64,000 nt of DNA from Ahaetulla prasina. Its lineage: Eukaryota; Chordata; Lepidosauria; Squamata; Colubridae. Both the position numbers and the translations under genes were made by a program. The notes under the pieces are model-generated. The model had not been told where the DNA came from, ran no database searches, and saw only the letters and a program-made list of their open reading frames with translations. The stretch covers positions 103,008,554 through 103,072,553 of the forward strand of contig NC_080539.1 in the NCBI RefSeq assembly GCF_028640845.1. The letters are read 5' to 3'. Position 1 is the stretch's first letter, and each line of letters opens with the position of its first letter. Positions 11,957 to 26,200 of this stretch are shown here, piece after piece.

Positions 11957-14900
11957 CGATAACACAAGCAACACAAATAATTATGATTCATTTTAAAATA
12001 TCCTCCTTTAAGAATTCCCTCTGAACAAAATATACACAAAATACATTTTGCAAAGTGGCTTACAATGAACTGTTCTTGAACATACACACGAGAGAAATGG
12101 TTCAGGTATGTCCCTCCCTCTTGTCTCCCCAAATATACCGATAAAAGAAGCGGGTTTAGGGGAGTTATTTTTAAGAGCACAAGGAAAGCTATGGCAGGAT
12201 CTAGACATTTTGTCAACAGATATTCCTTATAGGCTTTCATCGGCCACCATATTACAAATCCAAAGACAACAAACTGTGAGGACCCTTTGAGGATCTCAGT
12301 ACATCCTGGTGTCATAGTTCTTTATACCCAACCTTCTTCCAAATCTTCAAGTGCTTAGAGAATTGCATATCTTGACCAAAGACTATGCACATCCAAGAGT
12401 AAAGGTTGGCTGGAAAGGGGCCCCAAATGTCCCTTTCAAAATAGTTTGGATTCCTGTCTTTTCGTGTCTACCTCGTGATACAAGCCCAATTGTGGCAAGC
12501 ATCACTGTTTTTCTTTTCTTTTTTTAACAAATTGGATCTTTGGTATAAGAGAGAAGATGCTCCTTTGGGGGGTTGCATTTCACTGTTTGGCATAGGATCT
12601 GTCTGGGGAAAGTAATAATTGTAGGACCTGGTTAATCAATAAATTGCTTGAAGACTGAAGTTCCTCTTTCATTTTGGTAGAGCAACTTTCCCTTTAGTTA
12701 AGGCAGAGCATTCCCCCACCCCACCCCGAATGTTATGGTACAAAACAAAACTTGCCAGCTGCCATCGCAGACAACAACTCTGCATATATATAACAGCATT
12801 GTGCGAAAGTTCTAACTCCTACACTTTCTGCCAGCATTTGTTTTTCCTACTTCTGCCTCCAAATAATGGGCAGCTGTTAGGAGGGGAATATTTAGAATAT
12901 GGAAATCAGGGTCCACTATAAATTGCTTTTGCACTATGGACACAAACAAATAAAATTGATCCAGAGCAACTACATTCTGTGACTGCCCTCTGATTCCTTA
13001 AATGTGCATATTCCATCTTAGATCCCATAATCACAACCCAAACTTTGCATAGTGAAATAGGGTGAAAGCTTCTGCCCTGAAGAAGGCCCTGTCCTCTGCC
13101 CATTCGTCATTCCGAGACGTGTGGAGACCAAGCCACTGAGTGTATGACTGACTGATTTTTGCCGGTGCTGCTGGAGAAGTGCAATTCCCTGACCCAGGAG
13201 GGCCTTTGAAGGATCGACATGCAAACATGAGCTCTGGGTTCACAAGAGCTTGGTCATTTAGAAAAATGGAAAAGGGCAGATAGATTGGCACACACATGAA
13301 GTCTAATGCAGGGTCTCTAACCTTGGCAACTTTAAGCCTGGCGGACTTCAACTCCCTGGGAGTTGAAGTCCTCTAGGCTTAAAGTTGCCAAGGTTGGAGA
13401 CCCCGGTCTAATAGCTCTCTCCACAAACCTATGGCTCGCTTGCAAGGCCAAAAGCACCATAGGCAAATGTGTCTCCCAGTTTTATGGCATGTATTTCCAT
13501 AAAAAGTTTACAGAAGTTGGAAACCATGAAAAAGAAAACTTGTCCTCCCACTCAGTGATTCTCAGTTAAATATCAAACTAATTCTCTAGTTCCGTCCCTT
13601 GACATTATCTACCTATCCTCAGAATGAGGCACATTCTCCCTTTTCTGCCCCCAGTGAATGCTTTTCTTTAAGTTTGGCTGAACTTTCAGCTAGCTTACAT
13701 TTGAAAGTTACGTAATACTTTCAGTCACCCTGAATAAATAAGTAAATAAATCATATTATGATCTTCAGCAGGAACTGTGGTGTATCTACCACTTGCCCTT
13801 GTGGTGATAGCAGCAACTGAAATGGTTTACAATCAATAGTCATTCTTGGTAGTGGCAGGAATGTGTAATACTTCCCTTCTTTGAAATAAATAATAATAAA
13901 TTGTTGCCTGCTTTTGTAATAGTGGCTCTACAAATTTGTTACACTTTGCTATTCCACTTTTTACATACAAAATGTTAGCATTTTGTCATTCCACGCACAG
14001 CATGTACAAATAACCAATACCCAACAGCATAGAACTGAAAAACAACACTTGAAATCCAAATATTTTTTTTTCAGCATTCAGGAGAACAGATGAAAAAAAT
14101 CTTGAGTATGGTGAGTCTGTCTCTCTGCTCAAGCTACCATGTAGTCAACAGATGCTTCAAAATGACAAACTAGAGTACGTGTATAAGATCTCACTAACAA
14201 ACAATATAGGTGTACACCATGTGAAAATGTTTCCCTAAAACAATTCCCTGTTCACAAAGAACCATAGAAACACAGCATTATTTAAACCTTAAAGAACAAA
14301 CAAATAGAAGAATCAAACAATCATCTCAGGGCATAGCACTGACAAAGAATTCCATAATTCATAATAGACAATCACTAGAGTTCAGCAGCAGCTGACACAA
14401 CTTGTACATTCAAAGTCTTCTGTTAACTGAACGAGAAAGCGGGGAAGCAAAGGAAACAGGGCTGTTTGCTGTTCAAGCAAGCTGCAAGGCATCCTATAGC
14501 ACGCTGATTAAGGCTTTTCCACTCAATCAGTTCGATGCCTGTGGTTGAAAATAAAGGCTAGCACAACAGACAATGCTGCACTGCTCATAAGGTTGATCCC
14601 AACGTGGCACACAAAATACTTTGCTGCTACCTCTAACATTTGCTGATACAAGAGCTGATACTGCTCTCATTTGGGCATATTCCAACAATGACTTAACAAA
14701 GAGAGAGAAGGCAGATGCAGAGTTTGATCACATTCATGTAAGACAAGAGGAAAGCGTGTGGGCTCACATACTACATATCGTTTTTGGAGCAGTGAAACAT
14801 GACCGCCAGTTGTTCAGTTTTAGCAGTAGTTCAAAATTGAGCTCCCTTTTATTGGTGTAGCTGGGATTCATTCTTCACCAGCTGCCTGTAGGCACTTTCA

Positions 14901-17078
14901 CACCAGTGTCCTGAATTCCTATGGCAGCAGCTCCACATCAGACTGATCCAAAGAAGCTTAATTACTATCTCTGCAGATCTTGTGTGTTGTTGGTTTTCTC
15001 ACTGATAAAAAATCTCATGCCTCCCCTGCCATCTGCCCCTGAACTCCTCTGCCACCCATTGTATCTTGATCTATAAGCTTCCAATATTTAGAATTTATCT
15101 TCCTTCACTCTTGAGTACCAACCAGGATCATTAAGCCCTGGTCACAGCTGTAAGGAAATATAGCTGATGGAAAAATTGTCAGCAGTAAGAAGTGATTTCA
15201 AGTGTACAGTCCCTACTTGTGTCTGAATGTACAACAGGGTTGGTGTTGAATTGGCTGAGAAACCACCAGAGGATATTAGTGCTTTGTTTGCATTTTTGCA
15301 ATCAACCTCACCTCATATAGCAACCTCTCAGGGGGATTTGGAGTTTATATTTCTGTATGGTAATTACAAAGAAATTAGGTAGGTGGGTGGAGTTCTAGTC
15401 ATTCTGCTATTTGTCAAATAGAGGGACAGAAAACACCGACATGTTCTCTGAGCCTTCTATATGTCCAGAGTTAAGACAATCGTGGCCAATTTCAGTGTGA
15501 GAAGTTGTTAGGGTGTAAATGCTATTATGAAGGCAAGATGAGGTGACAACTGCCTTTCCCAAGTTCCCTTACTAGAATTAACATCTAATTGGCTGCTCTT
15601 CCCTTCTATTCACAGCCATACCAGCCAGCTACCTCCATCACCTCAGCTTCCCACAAATTAGATACTGATTTTTCTCCTTTTTTCTTCTACAAGAACTGCC
15701 TTTTATATAATGGCCATATTATATAAACTTGTATATTTTCCCTTACTTGTGTATCCTTTTCTCAATTGCAAGTAGCCTATTAAATTATACACTAATATTT
15801 AAAATTATGCTTTATTCTCCGTAAGAAAATACAGAGAAAGCATTTATGCACTTTGTATAAATGTAGTAAATAAATAGATGTGGTGACTCAATCTGTCCCA
15901 TAATTAACGTAACGTTTCTTACATTTCTTTATTTTCAGCTATGGATGTCACCCAGCTTGGCTTAAGAAAAGAATGATGAGTGAACGATATTTCTGCTTGG
16001 CCATAAAACTACAAAGGTCACTAAATATCTCTGAAAATGACCTATTTTACAGATTTGTTGTAAGGGCAAAAATTTGATAACTACATATTCTAGTCACGTG
16101 ACTAATTTTCAGATTCTTTTGTCCTGACAGAGAAGCCAGGCAATACAAATGGAAAGCCTGAAAACAGAAAACCTGGGACACACTTCACAGCATTCGTTAA
16201 CACCCAATGAAGGGATGAGCAAAAATATAGAACCAGAAAACCTAAGTAGCGTTTGCAATTTACGCAACAGAGGAAATACATTTTTGGTTTTGGATTTGAG
16301 AAAAATGACTTAAACTTATTTCTCAAATGAGCATTGGACAATTCTACCAATTTTTAGACAGACACTTTATAGCAACATGAATTAATTCATAGCGCCTGTG
16401 CAATACTTCCAAAATGGTAAGTACTTCTCATCTGAAAACCTGTTATAATCAGATTGAAATACTTCCTAAGAACTTCCGAAGTCTGGAGGCCTAGTTTTCA
16501 TTGCCAAGATGTTTTATAAAGGTTAGAATAAATGGGCTCCTCTGTTCATTGGTACAACTATTGTTTTAAATTTAGATGGCTTAAGGACCAGATGCCTCAT
16601 TTAAGACATAAAAGAAATCTGTACTACAGACATTTCAGCAATCATTACATTCTCAATGGTCAATTCTGACAAGGCCTATTACATGACTGTGTCCATTCCA
16701 CGCTATTTTCCTTGCTCCGCAATCTTCTTTAACTACTTTTTTTTTCCTCTTTAAAAAATATGTAGTATCAAGCATACTGAGCCTGTCAGCCTGTCTGAAT
16801 ATCAGCCTGTCTGAATACCGACTTCAAATTTAATACAAAGGCTCTGTCATATTCTGCTATATTACATTCTCTGGTGTTATGAGTATGACTAGACTGTGCT
16901 CTTAAGATTTAACAGCATGGGATAGAGCTTGCTAGTTATTACTGACTAGCAAATTGGCAGATGTACATCCTTCTACCATGTTTTTTAAATAGACAAGTTT
17001 TCAACAAATGCACTTTAAATTTCTGCTCCTTGAAGTATCTAAGATTCAGTCTCTCTTTGATAAGGCAACCAAAGTCTT
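11930..17078 (-). other. ARFGEF3: Probable ARFGEF3 3' UTR (about 5.1 kb)
   Basis: After the stop codon no further exon or ORF is seen, and the first convincing poly(A) context is near 11930-11956. ARFGEF3 is known for a very long 3' UTR in mammals, so a span of this size is plausible. The region carries one hAT MITE (13309-13405) and otherwise single-copy-looking sequence. The exact end is inferred; transcripts may end earlier. Confidence 0.5.
13309..13405. mobile_element. Foldback hAT MITE inside the putative ARFGEF3 3' UTR
   Basis: It begins CAGGGTCTCTAACCTTGGC and ends with the inverted arm GCCAAGGTTGGAGACCCCGG. Flanks are GTCTAATG and GTCTAATA (7/8). The short centre leaves an almost uninterrupted hairpin of about 45 bp arms. 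Confidence 0.85.
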
Positions 17079-17270
17079 CTACACAATGATGTCATAAACC
17101 CTGCCCACTCTTCCTAGCCATTCTCTCAGAGCCTGACGAACCCGGATATCTGTCACATGGCAAGTCAATTGACTGATGCAGGGAAATACCGCTGGTTGTA
17201 GAGCGATGAAGATCTGGTCTGGTAGGGATTGAATCTGATTAAGAACCGTCAGAACCATGTTGGTCCATGC
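17079..17270 (-). CDS. ARFGEF3: ARFGEF3 last coding exon (exon 25) with stop codon
   Basis: 192 bp of coding sequence. The acceptor is TTGTTTTAG. It reads AWTNMVLTVLNQIQSLPDQI, FIALQPAVFPCISQLTCHVT, DIRVRQALREWLGRVGRVYD and IIV, then TAG at 17081-17079. The C-terminus is conserved to the last residue. The exon continues as 3' UTR. Confidence 0.97.
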   Translation of the reverse strand, partial: AWTNMVLTVLNQIQSLPDQIFIALQPAVFPCISQLTCHVTDIRVRQALREWLGRVGRVYDIIV

Positions 17271-20200
17271 CTAAAACAATACAAAAAGAGAGAGAAGGGG
17301 GAAAGGAACAAGTAAAACTATAAATTAGGACAATGCAAAAGACAAATGGAAGCACATAGAACAGTAGGGAAAATAGGAAGGACACCTTTAGAAGAAACAC
17401 AGTATCAGTGTTAAGTAAAAACATAAGGCAGTTCGATATGAAAAGTGTTTTCCCAGGGTTGAATAATAGGGCTATCAGTGAAAACTACCCAAGAAAGGAG
17501 AATAATCTGTTTAAATAAGGGGCACTTAGGAACCCCTTTTCTACCTTCTAGTACCATATCTAGGTTGATCCATACCAAGATGCATAAAAATGCTGACTTG
17601 ACAAACATGCCAGAAATGGAAAACTAAAAGGAAATAACTATTGCAATGTGCTCTGCCTGGAATTTACCTTGAAGGTTCAACTGGACTACAATGCAGCACC
17701 ATAAGCAGTGATGGGAGTGCCTCACTAAGTCCCTGTGTCTCCTCTGCTTTCTGAGTTGCATGCACTACTGGTATGCTTCTGGATACAATGCAAGATGCCG
17801 GTTATGACTTATAAAACTCTATATGGCATATGGCCTGACTACTTGAGGAATCACCTATCTCCTGTGGTATCATCCCAACCTGTTCGATCCAGCATGGCTG
17901 GCAGGCTCTGGGTCCCTTCAATTAAATGTCATCTACTGGGACCTGGAAGCATGCCTTCTGTTGTGATACCTGCTCTCTGGAATGAGATTCCCCGCCCACC
18001 CCAAATATCTGTGTAATTCCCAACCTGACGACTTCCTGGAAACACTTAAATATATTCTCCCGGGACTTGGGGTAGGCTGGTTCAGGCCCTGCCGAATTGT
18101 GCCTAAGTGTGGATAGCTGGATCTGCTGTTGGTTCCTGTTTCTTTCTTTTATCTTTTCATGTTTCTTGTGTTCAATGTTATTCTGTTGGTTTTATTGTAC
18201 GTCACCCAGAGTTGGTTTGGAAATAGCTGGTGACTACACTGAACGAATTAAACTAAGCGGAATCAGAAAATATTGGATATTAACTTATTCTGGGAAGGTT
18301 CACAAGGATCTTGTTGATATATGAATTAATCCCAAAAAAATCTGAGCTGCAGAAGAAACTTAGATGATTGACAGAGTGTTCCTGTGGAGATAGGTTGGAA
18401 TAAGGCACTTCTGCCAAGAAGCTGCATGTATACACTTTATATGTAGGTGTATATCTTCATGTATATAACAACACTTGAACATTTTGCTAAAAATACCACA
18501 TGCTTAAGACCGTGTAGTGACAAGCATCTCATATTTCGTATAATTGTAGGTTTTTGTTTAAAAAACCAATTTATTTTATATTATCATAGATCTGTGTTTA
18601 AAAAACAATTAGGAAACCAATATGAAAGGCAAAAGCAGGTCTCCTAAATTTAAAGTTTTCCCCCTTTATTTCCTTTCTCCTCCTCTTTTCTTACCTGTAT
18701 TTGTGCCTCCCCATCCCGGACCGATATACTGAATGAGCTGGCAGTCGACCCCGAGCGTGGCCTCTTCTCTTGCCTCAGAATCTCTGGCCCTGCACTAAAG
18801 GAATGCCTCATCTGGCCTTGATCAATCAGATTTTGTGGCCGTTGGGGGAGAGGAGAATCTGGCCCTCTTGTGCCGAGTGGATCCCCTTTCTTGTCAGCTT
18901 TCATCTCTTTGGAGAAGTTAGCCAAATTATGTTGCTGCTGTTTTCTTTTTTTATATTCCGTCATTAGTTTTGATATCGTTTTATCTGTTGCTATGCTGTA
19001 AATTTTGTTGCTAGCACTCTCCCACCATTCTTTTTTCCTGCCTTGGTCTTTCTTCTCCATTTTGGGGCTCAAAGGTGGAAGAAGCAACATATCTGTACTT
19101 CCCTTAGGAGTGAGGTTTTCGGTGAGGGAGTCTCTAATCTGGCTTCTATCATCTTCTGAAGGGGTGTTTTTTCCGGAAAGGGATCCAGTAGATGGTATGG
19201 ATATTTCTGATTGAAAAGCTGGAAGGATTAAGACAGGGTCTCCCCTGAAGACAGGGAGCTCATCTGCACTATTTTCCAAATCCAAATGCATCTGAATGTA
19301 GTTATTACATAACTCCATGCAGAGTTTGTGAAGCCTTTTGATTAGCCAAGCCCAGTCTGCATTGCTCACGGGCTGAACACTCAACGATGGCAACCTGGCC
19401 CTCCACTGCCTCTTTTCTTTCCCCCTTGGTGGGCTGACTTGAGCAGTCTCTTCAAAAATATCTTCGTCTTCTGAAGAGCATTGTTGGGATGAATCCGTGC
19501 TCCGTTCATCATCTTCAAAAAGGATTTTCTTCACCTGTTCTGCAGTGATATTTTCCTGATTGGTCACAATAGCACAGATCAAGGCATGGAAGTAGATATT
19601 GAAGCTCATAGCTGACTGGCGGTACAAGTTGGCGGCCCCACCAATGCCAGATACCTTTTTGAGCAAGCACTTCAGCCCGGTCCTTGTATCAAACTCTCTG
19701 GCTGTTCGATAGGAATCCAATAGTAAGTCAAAGATGACAGCCAAGTTCTGCATAGAAATGTACCTGAGGAAACCAGAGAGTTTGGTTTCTGGCAATTGCT
19801 GTATTACCTTCTCTTCAGTGTGGGAGGGCCCTTTCACAAATTCTTCCAACAAAATATCGTATAAATTCTGCAGCAGCACTTGGTGGGAAAGCAGGCTCAC
19901 TACAATTGTTCTGAAAGGGATACTTTGTGTAGCAGAAAAAGAAAGAGAGAGAATTTAGAACCCCATGAATGTTTCTCGAATTGCTCAATCATATTAGTCT
20001 TTTTCTCCAAGAAACCTCCGGTGATAAGGTGATAACCATCTCATAATCATTATAAATTTTTGTTGTAAACATTATCATTAACTAATGCTGCTTATCACCT
20101 GCAATTTGTTCTTGCAATGTGCGGGCTTTGTTAATCGCTGCTGTGCTCATAGTGCTTTCATTGTGTTTTAACACTCTCTGGTGGTGGACTACTGGCATTC

Positions 20201-23200
20201 ATTTTCTGGCACCAAAGAAAGTCGTGGCTTTCTGAGGAACGCTAGGTAAAAGGCTAGCCAAAATGCACAGTTCAGTGTGGAGGTAAACGTGGCGGGAGTA
20301 TTTTCTCTTGTGGCATGCGTGCAAGTTTTGCAGAAATGTGCCAGAAATTGTGTCTGGAGGGAAGTTGTTGGCCTTGGTAACACATTCACTACTAGCAAAG
20401 TAGCAAATATCTCACCATGGCATATTTGAGCACCGCAGTGTGGCAAAAGGGGAAGGGTGGAATATACACAGGAACTTTCAAGGGTTTCATTTTAAAAATG
20501 CATTTTGTAAATGCATCTGACAGAGGTTGCAATTCACTCAAAGAGCTGAAATTGTAACTGTATTTATTGGCCTTCTTCCTTGCTGAATTAAGTCTTTAAA
20601 AGATAGGAAAGCTTCTCCCTTTCAAACTAGATAGTTAGGGAATAGCAGTTCATTTTAAATATCTATTTCAATTTCTTCAATAGCTAAGGGGATTCTTTTT
20701 GTGGGTAAATATCTGTATCTCAAATGCCATTTAAGAAAATACATGATTTGGATGTTGGCTTGAAATTGCACTGAAGGAAAGAAACTCTGTCTTACCCAAG
20801 TTTCCTGTGTATTGGTTGCAGCATTATAAAGGAAAATCAGACAGAAAAAAGAGAAACTCGGCTAAGTGAAAACAAAACCGGAAAAAACACTTCTGGATTG
20901 ACATGCAAGAGAATACAAAATAAGCAAGCAGCAAACCCACGGTTGTAGCAAGTCTTGTAAAGAGGGACATTTGTATCCCTGCTAAAAAAAAAATTAAGGA
21001 ATGAGCTCCCAGTCAGAATAGGTTGAGAAATGGGACGGCATGAATGTCATTTATTATATTCCTACAATGAATTCTCAGTTTGTACCAATGCTCACAATTA
21101 ACCCAGAAATCTGGATTTAGCGGCTGTTGGCTTTCTGCAAAGCTTCTTGAAAAAAAAAAAAGTTTCATAGTACTGTACACATATTCCCCTTTCCCTCTCA
21201 CATACTTTGGCTAACTCAGCATTAAAGGTGCAAATCTGCGATTTGCTGTGAGGGTCCATATCTTAAGCATGCACTAATGGTGCCAAAGGGACGCGGTGGC
21301 TCAGGGGCTAGGACGTTGAGCTTGTCGATCGAAAGGTCGGCAGCTCGGTGGTTCGAATCCCTAGTGCTGCCGTGTAACGGGGTGAGTTCCCGTTACTTGT
21401 CCCAGCTTCTGCCAACCTAGCAGTTTTGAAAGCACGTAAAAATGCAAGGAGAAAAAAATAGGGACCACCTTTGGTGGGAAGGTAACAGCGTTCCGTGCGC
21501 CTTTGGCATTGAGTCATGCCAGCCACATGACCACGGAGACGTCTTCGGACAGCGCTGGCTCTTTGGCTTTGAAACGGAGATGAGCACCGCCCCCTAGAGT
21601 CGGCAACGACTAGCACGTATGTGCGAGGGGAACCTTTACCTTTACCTTTTAATGGTGCCAAGGATATCTGATGAAGTTCAAGACCACCCTCTTATTCTGA
21701 GGGAAGACTGCATGTGATGCTGGACTTCTCAAACTGTAAGTCAGCACTACTTTGGGGTCATGAGCAACTCAGAAAGTTGCTTAAAAAAATAATAATCCTG
21801 CACTATCAACATTTGCTGCAGTCTATGTTCCTATTGCAAAGCTTGAACATGCCAAGATGTACAGAGTAAAATTTAAAGACAAAAAGATATACCAGTATTT
21901 ATTTCTTTTTCAACCCCCATTCATTCTGTTTACACAAATTTATTTGTTATTTAAGGGACTCAGAGCAGAGTTTGGAAACATCTGATCTACTGAATTACCC
22001 ATTCCAACTATTTTTTATTTTCCACGGTAAGGCACTAAACTATCCAAATAGGAATATGAGTATAAAGTGCCTTTCATCCGTCTCATTTTGCTTGTTGCTT
22101 AATCTTAGAAATCTGTTTCTTACCTTTTCTGTGAGTGGCCATTGGACTTCTTATCAGGAGGCAGTTCAATAATAAGCAGACAAGACTGAGCATGCTCAAA
22201 GCCTTCCTTGTTATTTGGTGTCTTTGGGGAGCACTGGGTGTCCAACATGAACACCTGTGGAAAAAAATCATACCAATGTGCTATTGCCTTATTGATATTC
22301 AGCAAGTCAGTACCAAAGCAAGCAATCTGGAATTAAAATGAGACAATCTGAGTCTTGCCCTATTCACTTAATCCATCTCACATAGAGGACTTCAGCAAGA
22401 CTAGAGGAACTATTGTGTGGAATATTCCCTAAGCGTTTTTTTTTTTTTGTTGGCTCAATGGTTTCACTTAGCTCAAGGGAGTTCCTTCTCGATCTGCATT
22501 GCAAATGGAGTTCAATGGGCAAAATCAGCCCTGCAGAATAACTGATATTTCCTCTCCCCACACTCAATGAATTACATTTTTTTTTCATTTCAAACGGTTT
22601 CTTGTTCTTGCCTACCTAAACTTATTCAACTCAGTAAAGACATTAATGTCCAGGGAACATTCCCTTGAATCGGAAGGGTGACACTTTAAACACGAAGAGA
22701 GAAATAAAATCGTATAGATATATGTCAGGATAATTAACATTAGATAACTGAAGTCAGTCACGTTACCAGGGGTGGGCTGCTGGGGATTCTCAGGGGTTCA
22801 AGAGAACCTCTAGCTAAGAGTCTGTGCAGTTCAGAGAATACCCAAATTCCACTCCTGGCTGGCCCCGCTCCGCCCCTCCCAGGACTCCCCATGCGGCCAG
22901 TTTTGGATGCAGGTAAGTGCAGGGCACGTGCAGAGGCTCGGGGAGGGTGAAAAACAGGCCTACCAGAAGTTTGGTAAGGGCCTGTTTCCGGCCTTCAGAG
23001 GGTCCCCGGAGCCTGGGGAGGCAGTTTTCGCCTTCCCGGAGGCTCGAGGAAAGCCTCTAGAGCCACGTCCACCATGGCCACATCCACCCAGCAACTGGGC
23101 AGAGAACTCCTTGCTAAAATTTTTGAAGCCCACCCCTGTACGTTACCAATGTAAAAAAACCCATCTTTACAGACTTGATAACATAAAATCAACTCAAGAG

Positions 23201-26200
23201 CATGGTTAAAATGCTCCAAATGAATTCCCAATTGATCTAGTGAATCCTAAGCACTGATTTTATCGGAAGTATTATGACATCATAAGAACGCATCCGTGCA
23301 CAGACCACTTAAGTATGGAACAAAGTTGTTTACTTGTTGGGCCATCGCCCTTATTCTCCAGTATTCAGCTTCGGCACTTGGGGAGAGGGAAGGAGCTGCC
23401 ATTTTCATCTCACAGGCATCACCGCTCAGATTTTCAGAGCCGCTGTGGAAATAGCCCAACAGATTCTACAGAGAGGCAAAATGTTATCGGTATAGTAAAC
23501 TATATCTTAAGCAACTTGCAAAGCTGAATAGTTCCTTCTCATATCTACAGTATTGTTATTCATACTTTTCTGTTTTTCCAATATAACCCTGATAGTACAG
23601 TTAATTTTAGCTCATATCATAGATGATATTGAGTTGGTATCAGCGGTGGGATTCTACCGGTTCGGGTGAAGCAGTAGCGACGGCAGCGGGAAGCTCTACC
23701 TACCCAACCAGACATCATCACAGATGCTCTGCGCATGCGCAGAAGACTCTGGGCATGTGTAGAGGTGGCGTGCGCACTCACATTTCTGAACCAGTAGCGA
23801 AGGTAAGTGAATACCACTACTGGTTGGTATATAGAATAGAATAGAATAGAATAGAATAGAATAGAATAGAATAGAATAGAATAGAATAGAATAGAATTTT
23901 TATTGGCCAAGTGTGATTGGACACACAAGGAATTTGTCTTGGTGCAAATGCTCTCAGTATGTTTTGTAAGGTGGGGCAACCAAGATTCATAAACTAAACA
24001 TGGTTCGCTGTGCTATGCAACTAATGTTCACTAACATCCACTGTAATGGGAAGTACAGTAGTTCTTGACTTATCACCGTAACTGATCTTGGCAATTATAG
24101 TCATAATCATGATGGTTGTAAGGCAGGTCAACATATAGATTGGTCCAATTTTATAAACTTTTTTGCGGCAATTATAACTGTGGTCATTAAGTGAACCCAT
24201 TGTTTGCTATGGATTGGTTTTACTGGAAACTGTAAGGTAATGCCGGTTTCTGGCAAAACCATTGTCAATGTGACCACAGAGTGCTGTAAACAGCCATAAA
24301 TGCTGGCCAGTTGCTGAACACCCAAAATGGGGAAGGTGTTTTCTGATGTTGGAATTTTGAAACTGGGTAAGTAGTTTTGAGTGGGGGGAGGGTGTCCAAC
24401 ATAACTTCAAACCGTTACTAAGCAACTGGTTGTAAGTCAAGGACTGACTGTAAAGCAATTAAACAACAGAGCCAAAGGGCATGCTAAGGTAAATTGTTCT
24501 GATATGCTGATGATCTTATAGCTATCTTTAATAAGCATGTAATGTCATTACTAAAGGTTACTGAAGGCAACAGCAACATGGCTTATACTCTGGTTATGCA
24601 ATTAATTGGAAGATGTCGGAGAAAGGCTAGCTGAGCCAGGGGAAAGAGTCAAATGAGCCATTAGTCTGGAATCCATACATGGGCACAAGAGGGCGAAGTC
24701 TGCCTTTTCTTGAATGCCACCAAACCTTATCTAATGACACCCAGGTGCAAACCATCAATCTGAGAAGATTCCTAGTATAGGCTTGAGCAATAAAACAGTT
24801 AATCGAACTCTTACAAGAGGATCTGGTTGCTTGCACCTGACAAGTCTAATTGGTGCCTTTGGATTCTATTGTAACTACAGATTACTCTTCAAGAATAGAA
24901 TTCACCCTTTGTATAGATTCTATAAAAGGGAATAAAATGGAATCTGACTATTTTTGAGGAATTTTGGTTATACGCACCATTGGAGAGAGAATTACATTGA
25001 GGGAGTGCAAATCTATTAGCAGTCCAGATATCATGGCTTAGTGGATTTAATTTATCCATTTTTGAAAAAAACATTTTTATAATTTAAAAATATTTTCTTT
25101 TTGTCATAGGCTTCATAATCTTTTATAAGAACACACAATTGTATGTGTAATTTGATATTTTGTAATGAAATGACATACATATTTTAGGTCACTCATATTT
25201 AATTTAATTTTATGTATTAATATTATTTCGTAAGGCTTTTTGTTTCTATTTTAATTGTAAATAACATACTTCATAATTTAATATTAATTTAATATCAATT
25301 GGATGGAACTATATTATCTTTTTAAACATTTATTTTTGTGTGTGTGTGTTTTTGGCAGTAACTTATTTTCTGTGTACTTTTTTTTTAACAAATATCAATA
25401 AAATGTAAAAATAAAAATAATAATTAAAAATAGAAGAATTGAATTAATTTTATGTTCTTATTTATAATTATAAGCATTTTTTATCCACTGGGTTTTCTGA
25501 CTTATTTAGTTTATGTTAATCACTATAAGATATCTAGGGTTTTTTTAAAAAATTGCATAAACTTGTATAGACTTCCCCCTTTTGGAGACTACTGAGCATG
25601 GCTTCTAGTGAAAAGAGGGCCCACATTCGTACATTATGGTGATCCCAAGAGCACCCCTATCTCTGTGAAATTGTGAGTTCAAAGAAACAATTCTGCCACA
25701 TCAGTATTCATAAAATTCTGTATGTGGGAAGAAATAATGTGTGTATGAATAAATAACTGTAAGCACATTTATGCACATGCACCGCTCCCCCCGAAAGAAC
25801 CCATTTAAGAAAATGCTAACTAAAATAGCTAAAATCAAATAGGCTATACCTTCACTGGTTCAAGAGTAGTTGAAAAAGCATCCTCTAAGGCACAACATGC
25901 CAGACGCCACATTTCTTCAGTAAAAACAGGACCAGCTGTGACTAGAACATATCTGTAGAGAAGGCACAAGATGGTGGAAGATACAGAAATCTGATTATCA
26001 TTTGGGTATGATCTAACGACCACTGGAATCTGCTTGTACTCTTTCAACGAGACTCTAGAAAAAGTGCAAGAAGAGCAACCTAGATCATGGGTCTCCAACC
26101 TTGGCAACTTTAAGCCTGGAGGACTTCAACTCCCAGAATTCCTCCCAGAATCCCAGCTTTGCTGGCTGGGGAATTCTGGGAGTTGAAGTCCTTCAGGGTT

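Noticed and set aside
21308..21661. 117-residue minus-strand ORF
   Set aside because: It is the antisense of a Sauria SINE.
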